From NCBI GenBank assembly GCA_024220525.1, contig JAMYWO010000316.1, forward strand, positions 1-34,026: a stretch of DNA of 34,026 nt. The letters run 5' to 3'. A program made the translations under genes and the position numbers. The first letter of the stretch is position 1, and every line of letters starts with the position of its first letter. The notes under the pieces are model-generated. The model saw only the letters and a program-made list of their open reading frames with translations, made no database searches and was not told the origin of the DNA. This stretch comes from Cochliopodium minus (Eukaryota; Discosea; Himatismenida; Cochliopodiidae). This document shows, piece after piece, positions 9,516-20,685 of this stretch.

Positions 9516-11590
9516 ATGAATCAAAATGAAGATGGAGAAGCTATAATCATGGAAATAAAATATGAAGATAAAGATCTTTTAGAATCAAATCATAATCAAA
9601 CGGAATTGGAAACAAATGATACACAAAGAGAAAGTGAGGTGGTTACAAGACAGATGAATGGAGATTATATATGTCGATTTGTTCCAACCACATTTCGTGA
9701 ATCTTTCACACCATTGACTGTAGCAAATTCCGCATTGGGAGGGATTGCATATCTTGCAGATTTTGCAATTGGGAGTTCTATTGGTATTAATTTGAAAAAA
9801 AAAATATATATTCACTTGAAAATTTCAAAACAAATCATTTCAAAACTAATATATTTTTCAAATATTTCAATCATCCTTATAATTGAATTTCAAGGATTAA
9901 CATATGGTACTGTGAATGGAATGACAGGAATTTGTATTGCTGCAATATTCATCTTTATTTTCTCTTTCGCACCTGCTTACTTCTCTTCAAGATACAATAT
10001 TGACTTAGATTTGTTGACTAGATCTTCAGGATTTGGATATTATGGAAGTATCCTTACCAATCTCATTTTCGCTTCTTTTACAATAATATTCTTTGCATTG
10101 GAAGGTTCTATCATGGCACAAGGATTTTACCACGTTTTAAAAATACCAAAACAAGTTGGATATGTGATTTCAACCATTATTATTTTCATTCCAGGTGAAA
10201 AAATTTTTTTGTTTTTTTAAAATAAAAATTTTACTTTAATTTTTTTTAAAAAAAGTTTTGTATGGAATGACTATATTGTCAAAGCTACAAAAATGGAGTA
10301 ACATTGTTTGGCTTTTATTGATGATAGTTCCTGTGATAGTATTGGTGGGCAAGAATCCCTCTTCACTTTCTTTCTTTATTAAATTTGAAGGGAAAGGAGA
10401 TTACTATCAAGGAATTGGTGGTTCTTTACAATCTGCAGGAGTTTGTTTATCTTTAATGAGTCAAATTGCAGAACAAATTGATTATCTTAGATTTATGCCC
10501 ACAAGAACTGATGAAAACAATAAATTGTGGTGGTTTTCTGTTATTATTGCGGGACCTGGATGGGTTTTCTTTGGTGCTTTCAAGCAAATAATCGGTAAAA
10601 ATAAATAATAATTTTTGTTTATTTTAGTTTTAAATTTTTAAAAAAGGAATGTACATTGGAGTATTTTTATTTTCTACAGGAGTTTCACAAGAATTATCCA
10701 CTGAACCAGTAAATCAGTTTGTTGCAATGTATTCTGTTTTCACTCCAAAATGGCTTGCATACATCATTTCACTGTTGCTTGTAGTTTTGTCACAAATAAA
10801 AATCAACGTTACAAATGCATATTCTGGTTCAATAGCATGGACAAACGTTGCCACGAGAATATTTAAAAGGAAACCTGATTATAACTTGTTTCTAACTTTT
10901 CAATTAGGAATGTGTTTATTACTAATGGAATGTGATCTTTTTACCTTTTTAAATTCTTTATTAGGGTTTTATTCAAACTGTGCTATTGCATGGATAGTTT
11001 CTGTCTCATCTGATTTATTTATTAATAGAATTTTATTTGGATTTTCACCACTTGTACCAGAATTTAGAAGAGGAATGGTAGGTTCTTTAAACCCTGTTGG
11101 TTTTATCAGTGTAATTGTTTCTTCTTTCATCAGCTTTTTGTTTTATTTTGGAGCTTTTGGTAAAACATTGATGCCATACTCCCAAATTGTTGCTTTAGTT
11201 TTTGCTTTTGTTTTACCTCCCATCATCGCTATGTTTAGTTGTGGAATGTTTTATTCTCAAAGAGAAAATGATGGTATTGATATTGCTCGTATTGATCTTT
11301 CAAATGGGAATTTATCCGTACATTCCATTTTTTTTTTTTTAATTTTTTTATTTATATTTTATTTTTTTTATTTTCAGAAAGATATTTTGGAATGCCACAT
11401 TTGTAAAGGACATTTTGAAAGACCAGATCTAGTTGGTTGCTCAAAACATTCAGCTTATTCATGTAGTAGATGTTTGGATGTAGATAAAAATAATGAACAT
11501 ACATTCTATGCAAACAAGAATGAATTAAATTGGAAAAAATCATTTGAGAAATGGAAAAATGAAAGATGGAATTCTTTCAAATCTTTTTGA
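9516..11590 (+). CDS. NCS1-like purine/cytosine-type permease with C-terminal zinc ribbon (596 aa)
   Basis: A nucleobase:cation symporter-1 type transporter, likely importing a purine, pyrimidine or related compound across a membrane. Five exons: 9516-9783, 9895-10194, 10256-10594, 10647-11317 and 11378-11590, total 1791 nt, 597 codons. The N-terminal 50 residues are acidic and soluble. About 12 membrane segments follow. Family-like stretches include ALGGIAYLADFAIGSSIG, SQIKINVTNAYSGSIAWTN and LLGFYSNCAIAWIVSVSSDL. The last exon encodes five cysteines in the pattern C-x2-C-x11-C-x7-C-x2-C (Cys 532, 535, 547, 555, 558) with FE and D between them. From memory, bacterial permeases fused to histidine kinases have a similar ribbon (C-x2-C-x3-FE-x2-D-x3-C). 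Here no kinase follows, only about 36 charged residues. The substrate cannot be told from sequence. Confidence 0.87.
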
Positions 11591-11748
11591 AGGATATAAA
11601 AAAAAATTATTTATTCAAAACAAAAAATGTTTTGGGGTTTACAAATAAAGTAGAAATTAAAAACAATAATGAGGTGATTTCTTTTTAAAAAAGAATTTAT
11701 AAGTAAATTTGAGTTTATTAAAAAAATTTGATCAAAAAAAAACAATTT

Positions 11749-14281
11749 TTAAAAAATAGCAACAATTGGATAGGAAGCATCATCAGCGACTAGATTTGAA
11801 TTGAAAAAGATTAATTAATTAAAAACCTATTTTTTGGAAAACAAAAATATATTTACCTCCGCATCTGTTCTCTCCTTTTGCTAATCTCATATATCCTAAA
11901 ACAAAATTGAAATTAAAATGCATCTTTTCAATAGAAACTGTTTAAACATACCTTGTTCACCCCAATGTTGACTCCACTATTTGATTTATTGGAGATTAGT
12001 ATTTTTTAAATTTTGACAGTTAAAAAATAAAAGATACCTGATTTTTAATGATCCAATAATCTTTTCCATTTTCGCTTCCATAACCAACTGCCAAAACACC
12101 TTATTTTTTTAAAAAAAAAAAAATATAAATCTCAAAAAAAAAATAAAAAGATATCTACAGTGATCAATGTCGTTTGGATTAGAAGAGCAAGTCTTATCAT
12201 CGAAAATTCCAGAGTGATAAAAAGTCCAATTAGTAGAACTATTAAAAATAACAAAAAAACAATAAACAATAAAAGTAATAAAATTTAAAAAAAATAAAAA
12301 AATATAAAATTTTAACTCAACACAAACTGAAACAGGTCCAAAGTTTCCTACTGCATCTGTTAATCCTGCTTCATCAAATTGAGTGATCTTTTTGTAATCC
12401 AAAAGAGTGATTTCTCCAGCCACAGACTTGCAAATGCTTGGATTCATCAAGTATCTATAATCCTTCTCACTAGGCCAGCTCGCATTATTGTGTTTGAGAA
12501 CGTAATCATAAGAAGCAAAAGGCCATCCACCTATTTATAAAGATTAAAAAATTTGTTTTATTATTTTTTTTTTTTTTGAATAAAAAAATTTTTTCATTAC
12601 CATTGCAGGCTGCGTTTGATACTTCCCAAGTACAATCCAAAAGATATTGTTCTGAAGCAGTAACCATTCTACTATTCTTAATGAAATGAGCAGACTCAAC
12701 AGCACCAGTTGCCGAAAAAGACCAGCATGAACCACAATCACCTAAAGTTATTCAAAGAAATAAATAATTTTAAAAGAAATAAATTATATTACCTTGATCT
12801 TTAATAGGAGAAACAGCACCCTTTTCTCTCCAATCAATGGAAGTAGGAACTGCAGAAGAGGATTTTTGGTGATAAATTTTTTTGTCTTGGAGTTTTTTTT
12901 GGAACAACTTCTCATCTTTGCGATAACAGCTAGATTTTACTTCTTCTTTTGTCTTATCAGCAAACCAATTTACTCCCAATGTATGAGAATGTTTACCTTT
13001 AAAAAAGTTTTTTAAATAAATAAAAAAAATGTGAATAAAATTACCAGAGTTGTATTCCCATCCTAGATAATAAATTAATTTAAAATTAAAAAAAAAAAAA
13101 AAATTTTTTTTACTGTGAGATGAAATCTTGGAAAGATTATCAATGTAGATTTTCTTTCTGAGATTGTATTCTTCTTTAGATTTATAAACTTTTCCATGTT
13201 GTGAAACAAACTCAGCAAACATTTGGTCTACATCAAAGTGGAACATATGGGACATTCTTATAAAATTTATTTGGTCAAATAATTTTAAAAGATAAAAAAA
13301 AAGAAAAACATACCTTTGAGATGGGCTCATAACTTTAGTAGGAGTAACAGTATTACAAATGGATGGCAAATCGAAATCTGAAGCATTGTAATAATTTGGA
13401 ATGTATCTTGTGTAGTTGCCTTTTTGAATGTAAAACATTGTATGAATACGAAGAATTTATAATTTAAATTGTAATTATTACTCACAAACCAATCGTAGTT
13501 AGGAGAATGAAGATATCCAGCAATAGATGAAGAAAATCTAATGTAAAAATTTAAAAATGTCAAAACTATTTAAGAAATGAGATAAAGTTTGATCTTACCC
13601 AATATAATTAAATTGGACCGGAACTCCATTTGGGGCAACGTAGAAAGTATAATTATTTGTTGCACCTTGAACAGGGGAGTTATAATTAAATGCATCACAA
13701 GTTGTATTTCCTAATGAAAAAAAAAAAAGATGAGAATGATATTTAAATCAATTCAAATTGAATTTTTTCTGACCAATTATTTGCTTTCCTGCATACTTGA
13801 ATGAATTAAGATGAGGTGGAAATGCACTTATAAGTGATGATTCTAATGATCCTTTGAAACATATTCTTGTAGTATCCCTGGGGATCTATGTTTACATTGT
13901 GCATATAAGGTTGATATCAAAACATTAAAGAATTTATATAAAAAAATTTTCTCCTTACAACATGATATACTTCATAATTGCTATCAGATATTCTTTTTAC
14001 AAATGTTTGATCCATTCCATTATAAAAATCAATACGTTGCACATTATTCACTTACATTAAAAATTATATACCAAATAAATAAGCTTATTCTGTTTTGTTG
14101 GGAAAGATTTACCAGCATCATACCACATTTTGACTGGTTCAAATACACGAGGAAGTTTTGATTCAACCCATTGTGGGACTTCAAAATCAAATTCTACATA
14201 ATATCTTGTTGGCATTGTTGGTGGGGATTGACAAAAACAAATACCAAATATCAAACAAAAAATTAATATTTCCTTTCTCAT
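11749..14281 (-). CDS. papain-family (C1) cysteine protease, CfaD type (16 exons, 537 aa)
   Basis: A secreted or lysosomal cysteine endopeptidase. MRKEILIFCLIFGICFC is a signal peptide. Residues about 20-200 form an N-terminal domain like that of Dictyostelium counting-factor-associated protein D (YYVEFDFEVP, CDAFNY, FYVAPNGVPVQFNYIGF). Then comes an I29-type propeptide (MFAEFVSQHGKVYKSKEEY, LSKISSH) and the peptidase from about 318 (VPTSIDWREKGAVSPIKDQG). The catalytic set is present: Gln337, Cys343 (GDCGSCWSFS), His482 (DHCVLAVGYG) and Asn502 (KNQWSQHWG). Exons (-): 14281-14113, 14050-13959, 13885-13774, 13710-13599, 13537-13482, 13419-13314, 13256-13114, 13062-13045, 12996-12793, 12741-12601, 12530-12317, 12238-12159, 12099-12038, 11976-11952, 11895-11857 and 11789-11749; 1614 nt, 538 codons. 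Oddities: DHC for the usual DHA/DHG, NQW for NSW, and a GTCAGA and a GTTAAA donor. A C1 peptidase is certain; the CfaD link is by domain layout. Confidence 0.93.
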
Positions 14282-14476
14282 TTTTTTTTATTTTTATTTT
14301 TCTTTTGATTTTTCCTTACGAGTAGTTTTATGAAACAATTATCTCTAATCAAACCAAAACTGTAAAGATTCCTTCTGAATATTTGTTCTCTTATTAAAAA
14401 ATTTATATTTGAAAAAAAAAAAAGGGAGAATATTCACTTTAAATTCTGATTTGCATCAATATTTTCAATATAAAAG
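14282..14476. promoter_or_regulatory. shared divergent upstream region (protease / RhoGEF 1)
   Basis: 195 bp between the divergent starts at 14281 (-) and 14477 (+). It contains A/T tracts, with an A11 run at 14412-14424 region; no defined element is seen. Confidence 0.3.
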
Positions 14477-17283
14477 ATGGAGGATTTGGTATATACTTGC
14501 ACATTATGCGATTGTGATGCATGTAATTTTTTTTTTTTTCAAAATAATAATTTTATGCATAAAATAAACGATATATGTGATTATAGAAACCTCAATTATC
14601 TGACAAATTTATATTTATTAATTCATAATTTTCATTTCCAGTTATTAGAAAGATGCCAACTTCCGAATATTGCAAGAATTGTGTTCATAAAGAAGCAGAA
14701 CATCATAATGTTAAAATATCTTTAATGAATGATAGTTCAGTTAGATATAACAGGTAAATTACATTGATATCACAAATAATAATCAAAATTCAATCTTAAA
14801 TGTGAAAATAAAGATATACAGTCAAGAAGATAAATAGAGTGATGAAAAATTCCTCAACAAATATTTTGCAAGGAGGAAAATCTCCCTCAACTGAAATGTT
14901 AGAATCAATTGATCTTTCAAATGAAATAATAGAAAATATAAAGGAAAAATCAAAACCACTCATAAAATTAAAATCATTCAACAATACAATGGCAATAATA
15001 TTCTTTTTTTTTTTTTTGCCTCTTAAATATAATTTCTTTTAATAAAAAACAGATATACAAGAAATCAAAAAAAGATTTGATCATAGATGAGATTATTTCA
15101 ACAGAAAAAGATTACGTAAATTCACTGACAATACTTAGAGATACATACTATACATCTTTCCAACTTATTCTTTCAACTTCCGAACTCAACACAATATTCT
15201 CAAATTTACAAGAAATAATTGATGTAAACAATAAATTTTATGAGAAATTAAAAGAAGTACCTGAATCTAGGAAGCCTATTCGGTCATTAATAAAGGCATT
15301 TGGACATATGGTATAAGTTTTTCTTTGAAAAAATTTTAATTTTATGAATTTTTGTTTAAAGGAATCTTTCGTCTACCTATATGCCACATATGGTCTTTCA
15401 TATAAAGATGCCAATAAACTTATCACAAGATTAAAAAAAGAAAATTTGGAATTTTCAAAGAGATTGTTAGAACTAGAAAAAAAAGACGAAAAAAAGTGGG
15501 GAATTCAATCTTATTTAATCATTCCTGTGCAAAGAGTTTGTCGGTAAATAAATAAATTTATTTTTTATTTGACATGATAAGCTATATTTTTTATTATTTA
15601 GGTATCCATTATTGCTGAAAGTAAAATTTTTATTATCTATTTAACTGGTTAATAGTAATTTAATTTTTAAAGACTCTTATTTCTTCTCTAGATAAAGAAA
15701 ACGAGCATACCAAAACATTAATTGAAACCCAACAAAATTATGAACATCTTGTGGATGAAATTGATCAGTTTATCATAAAAGAAGAAAACAAAAAATTATT
15801 ATTACATTTAAGTGAGAGAACACAAATCAAGGGATTCAACATTAATGAGCAAAGCAGATTCATCATACATCAATGTGAAGAAAATACTCAAACAAAATTG
15901 AAGAAAAGAACAAAATTAAGAGAAATTTACATTTTCAATGATATCTTTGTTCATATAAACAAATCTAAAAACACCAAGAACCCCAATGCTCTCATCGACC
16001 CTAAATTGTGCAAAATTACTGGTTTACAATCGAAGGAGCAGAAAATAATAACAATAACAAACCCCAATTTTACCAAAAAGCGTGTTTTCAATATATATTG
16101 TCAAACTCAAAGTAGCTTCAATAAATTATTCACCAACCTCAAAAAAGTAGTTTCAAAGCAAAGAAAATTACAAGAGTATGAGTATTGTGGATTCCTTCTC
16201 TTGGACAACAAAGGTAGTGACTTGATTTTTTAAAAAAATATTTATTAACTTTTCAAAAAAAAAAACAGAGTTTCCAATAAAATTTAGAAAAATCTCTAAT
16301 GCAAAAAATAATCAACAAAGTCAAATTATAACATCAATATATGTTGATAATAATCTTTGGTTGGTAAAGAAAAACTCTGTGGTGGAAGTATTCAACATCT
16401 CTGACAAACAAGAAATAAACTCGTTTGTTGTAGACCCTGAAACAAAATCTGGAATAACACAAATTTGTTTTGATGGAAACCATATTTTCTTTTCGATGGA
16501 AAGTGGGAAGTTGTTTGTTTATGACATCAATCAGAAAAAGGTGGAAACTAATGATACAAACTTTCATTCATCAAAAATAAACTGCCTCACCTTCTTGGAA
16601 AACGAAAATTGTTTTGCTTCTTCTGATTCAAGTGAGACTCTTTGTTTTTGGATGTTCGAAAAAGGACAGTTTCAAATGATCAAAAAACTTGATGTAAAAG
16701 ATAATGTTTGTTTCATCTACTCCTTCAAAGACAAAAACGATAATCACATAGTTTTAGTTTCTTCTTATAACGAAAATAAGAAAACAACTATCTACAAAAT
16801 ATCAGACAGTGTAAACACAAATATTTCTACCAATAATTTAGAAATCAAAGAAAGCAGACTCGAAGAAGTATCGGTAGTTAAAGGAATAATTAACTCGATG
16901 TGCTATTCTTCAGGAAACTTGTGGGTTGGAATTGATAGTAATATAAAAGTATTTCACCTTGAACCAGAGTTTAAAGAAGTCTTTTCAATCAAAAATCCTC
17001 ACAAAAGAACAAAAGTAACCATCCTTCTTTTAATCTTTATGACTATCAAAATTTTTCCTTCTTCATTTAGGTGACACAAATCTTCTGTATTCATGATATT
17101 GTTTGTTCATTTGGTCAAGATTCATCTGTCAAGATATGGGATAATAGAAACTATCAGTCTCTTATGGTTCTTGAGGAACATAATGATCAGATCGTTAAAG
17201 CAATTGTAAAATATGATAATATCTTTTCTATTTCTAATTCTGGTGAGATATTCAAATGGTATTTCCAAAGAGGAGGAGTGTAA
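14477..17283 (+). CDS. RhoGEF (DH-PH) with N-terminal zinc motif and C-terminal WD40 propeller, paralogue 1 (756 aa)
   Basis: Predicted Rho-family guanine nucleotide exchange factor. Order: zinc motif CTLCDCDAF...YCKNCVHKEAEHH (about 8-42), DH domain about 108-290 (IIDEIISTEKDYVNSLTILR, WGIQSYLIIPVQRVCRYPLL), PH-like region about 300-400 (IYIFNDIFVHINKS), then WD40 repeats to the end (SSDSSETLCFWMF, SFGQDSSVKIWDN). Exons: 14477-14522, 14642-14753, 14838-14991, 15053-15310, 15362-15543, 15602-15620, 15673-16213, 16269-17014 and 17071-17283; 2271 nt, 757 codons. The third intron has a GC donor (ATG|GCAATA). The third-exon acceptor (ATAG at 14834-14837) is chosen by phase. The QRVCRYPLL motif is the conserved DH helix that contacts the GTPase. 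It is a tandem duplicate of the next gene. The GTPase target (Rac or Rho) is not decided by sequence. Confidence 0.88.
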
Positions 17284-17541
17284 AAGGAATTTGTTTGTTC
17301 GATATACTTAAAATAAATAATAAATTGTTTATTTTGAAGATAAAAGTGGATCATTTCAAAATTACACCATTTTTTATTGATTTTGATTCATTAATGAATT
17401 AATCAAAAGTTCACTTAAAAATATATAAAAAAAAAAAATATTGAAATTCAAAGAACAACCAAAGAAATAATTCATTCTCAGAAGAACAATAAAGAATTGA
17501 TTAGAAAGATAAATTAGATACCGAAAATATAAAATAATATC

Positions 17542-20266
17542 ATGAATGAAATAATAAATAATGAAACGAATAATGAAACAAACAAAAATGATATAGAGAC
17601 AGTAAATTGTCATATCTGTGATTGCAAGAAATTCGAGCCAAATATCTTTGATCCAAAATATTGTAAGACATGCTATCACAAGATGGAGAAACATAAGAAG
17701 AGCTATATGGTCGAAAGGCCAAAAACAAAACCATTTGTGATCAAGATGCCACAACAAACCAATAATTTTGTAAAGCTCAAAAAAACACCCAATAATAACA
17801 GTCCACCTAACAAAAATCATAGAGTTACATTGAGTCAACCTCTGGAACCTAAGGGAACAGATGTGGATATCAAGTTGGATCAATCATTGGATCTGGCAAT
17901 TTTAAAAAAGAACAAGGAAAGAGAAGAAAGAGATAAATTGACAGTATCTTTGGATATGAGCAACTTAACTAAGAAGGTTGATAGAAAAACATTATTGGTG
18001 ATGGAGATAATAGCTACCGAAAGTGATTATGTGAAATCAATATCTTATTTATTGAAGAATTATCTCAGCGTGTTGGAGAATACTATAACAACTAACGATA
18101 TAAATTTGATCTTCTCCAATATAATATGGATCTTCAACATTAATTCTGAATTCGAAAGTGAATTGAAAGAATTCCAAAGAAATCAAGGAGATATGAGTGA
18201 AATGTTCGATATTCTTAGTAAATATGTAAGATTTATAAAATAAAAAAAAAATGGGGGATCAAAAATTGAAATCCAATTAAATATCATGCCAATATACTTT
18301 AATATAGAATATTCAACATTATTTCAAATATTTATTCAAATATATTCAACATAAAATTTTTAGAGTGAATTATTCAAAGCTTACGGAACATACGGTTCTA
18401 GTTACGATGATGCTCTCATTCATCTTGCTCTACTCAAAAAAGATAATCAAAACTTTGCAAAAACATTAACTGAAATAGAAAAAAGTGACGGGAAAAAATG
18501 GAATCTAGAAACCTACCTCATCACTCCCATTCAAAGAATTTGCAGGTAATAAAATTATTTCATTTTTTTTTTTTAAAAAAAAAGCATTTATTTATTAAAT
18601 AAATTAGGTATCCTTTATTATTGAGAGTAAGAAATTTCTGATTTTTAAAATTCTTTCATTTTTTTAATTTTATTTTTGATTTAAACAATTCAAACGTTTA
18701 ACTGATATTTACCTTCTTATTTTATAATTTTATAAATTTTTAAAAAAATTAAAAGGAACTTATTTCTTGTACTGATACTGAAGATCCAAATTATAAAATA
18801 TTATTGGAAACCCACAAAAAAATAGAGAAAATAGTCAAAATAGTGAACGAATTTAAGAGATTAAAAGAGTTTACTGACCTAGTAAGAACAATCAGCGATA
18901 GAGTAAATGTAAAGGGATTCAGTCTGATACAACCAAATAGATACATTGTCTATCATTGTGAGGAAATGGTGCAAACGAAGCCTAAAAAAAAGTTTAAGCC
19001 TAGAGAAGTGTATGTGTTCAATGATATAATCTTGCATCTAAGGAAATCAAAGTCTACAAGCAACAAAAAAGCCATCATTTATCTTCAACATTGCGAGATC
19101 ACAACTAACAAAGAAGAACCTCTTACTTTCGCTTTGGAGAACAATACTTGGGACAAAAACTATATTTTCAGAGTTCAATGCAAAGAAGAAAGCAAATACA
19201 CCAACATCATTTCTTCGATCAACCAAAATTTGACCAAAAAGAAAAATGAGTATGAATACATCTCTTCGGGTCTTGTGCAGTTGAACAACAAAAATTATCC
19301 TATCAAGTATTGCGAAATATCCTCCAGTGACTCCAATAAAGTAGTTGTCAATGCATGTTTCGTGGGGAAAAAGATTTGGATCGTACATGAGAAATCAGAG
19401 GTAGATGTACTTTCCATCTCCAAAAAATCAGTTACAAGATCTTTTCAAGTTGATGAAGAAAATCATCACGAAATAACACAGATCTGTTACAATGGAAGCC
19501 ACGTCTTTTTTTCAACTGAACATGGAAAGATAGTCGTATTCGATCCAAAGGAAAGAAAAAGAGTTGAGATTGATAATTATCCAAACTTTCACACTTCTAA
19601 AGTCAATAGTTTGGTTTATCTTGAGAATGAAAATTGTTTAGCTTCTTCTGATTCTAGTGGATCCCTTTGTTTTTGGAAGCTCGAAGGTAATCAAATAAAT
19701 TTGATCAACAAACAAAATGTCAAAGGGAATGTGAATCTCCTTTACTACTTCAAAGATGAAAGTAATACCCAAAAACTCTTTGTTTGCTCTTTCGAAGACA
19801 AGAAATCTACTATCTATTCTTTTGTCAATTATTTGAACTCTTCCGAAAGCAAACTAGAAGAAATTTACAAGATGGATGGAATCATCAATTCTATGTGCTA
19901 CTATTCTGGAAATCTTTGGATTGGCATTGATAAAAATATCAACGTTTACAATATCGCTACATTCAAAGAAGTTAGTGTCAAAAAAAATCCTCACAAAAGA
20001 ACTACAGTAAAAAAAAAAAATAATTTTTAAATTTAAATATTTTATTATCAATTTTATTTTAGGTCAATTCCATCAACAGTTTGGGAAAAATTATTCTTTC
20101 ATTTGGTCAAGACAGTTCAATAAGGTTGTGGCACTTTGACAATTTTGATTCTTTGATCATTTTGGAGAAACATAACGATCAAATCGTTTTCTCGATAGTA
20201 AAAGATGAAGGAGTTTACTCTATTTCAAAGAATGGAGAAATTCTAAAGTGGATATTTTCTTTTTGA
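17542..20266 (+). CDS. RhoGEF (DH-PH) with N-terminal zinc motif and C-terminal WD40 propeller, paralogue 2 (779 aa)
   Basis: Same architecture as the upstream neighbour. An Asn-rich lead is followed by the zinc motif CHICDCKKFEP...YCKTCYHKMEKH (23-51) and a Pro/Asn/Lys linker. The DH domain (about 150-335) has VMEIIATESDYVKSISYLL and LITPIQRICRYPLLL. A PH-like region (VYVFNDIILHLRKSKS) and WD40 repeats (SSDSSGSLCFWKL, SFGQDSSIRLWHF) follow. Five exons: 17542-18225, 18364-18545, 18608-18626, 18756-20006 and 20063-20266; 2340 nt, 780 codons. All four introns sit at the same places as in paralogue 1, including both sides of the 19-nt exon encoding YPLLLR. Four introns of paralogue 1 are missing here. 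The zinc motif and propeller likely direct membrane or partner binding, while the DH-PH part activates a Rho GTPase. Confidence 0.9.
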
Positions 20267-20685
20267 GTTTTATTAAATATTTTATAATTTTTTTATAAAC
20301 CACAAGCTCATGCTTAAATGATTTTGAAACCAATCAGAAGATATAAAAAGCTATTTCGATGGAATATTATAATGTTATCTTATTTTGAGGAAATAATAAA
20401 AGAAAAAGGAAATATTTTTATCTTTATTTCCAACATTATTAACAAAAAACAATGATTTCAATCTGATCTCAAAAAGATATTAAGAGATTTTATCTTTTTA
20501 GAATAAACTGAGAATCAAACTAAAAATCAAACCGAAAATCGACCTCAACACAACACACTAGAATGATGTTTCATTTTCTATGATCTTCCTTTCAAAATTT
20601 TTTTTTTTTTCGAGAAACTTATTCAATATATTTTTTTTCTGAATTTTTAAAAAAAAAAAATCAAAGTGGGAGCTTGTTGGAAAAA
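20267..20685. other. intergenic stretch, nothing recognised
   Basis: 419 bp between same-strand genes: 3' flank of RhoGEF 2 and promoter side of the DENN gene. It holds T and A runs and no open frame of interest. Confidence 0.5.

Noticed and set aside
17374-17883. Antisense hydrophobic frame of 169 residues
   Set aside because: It is the reverse of the Asn/Lys-rich exon of RhoGEF 2; no homology and no splice logic.
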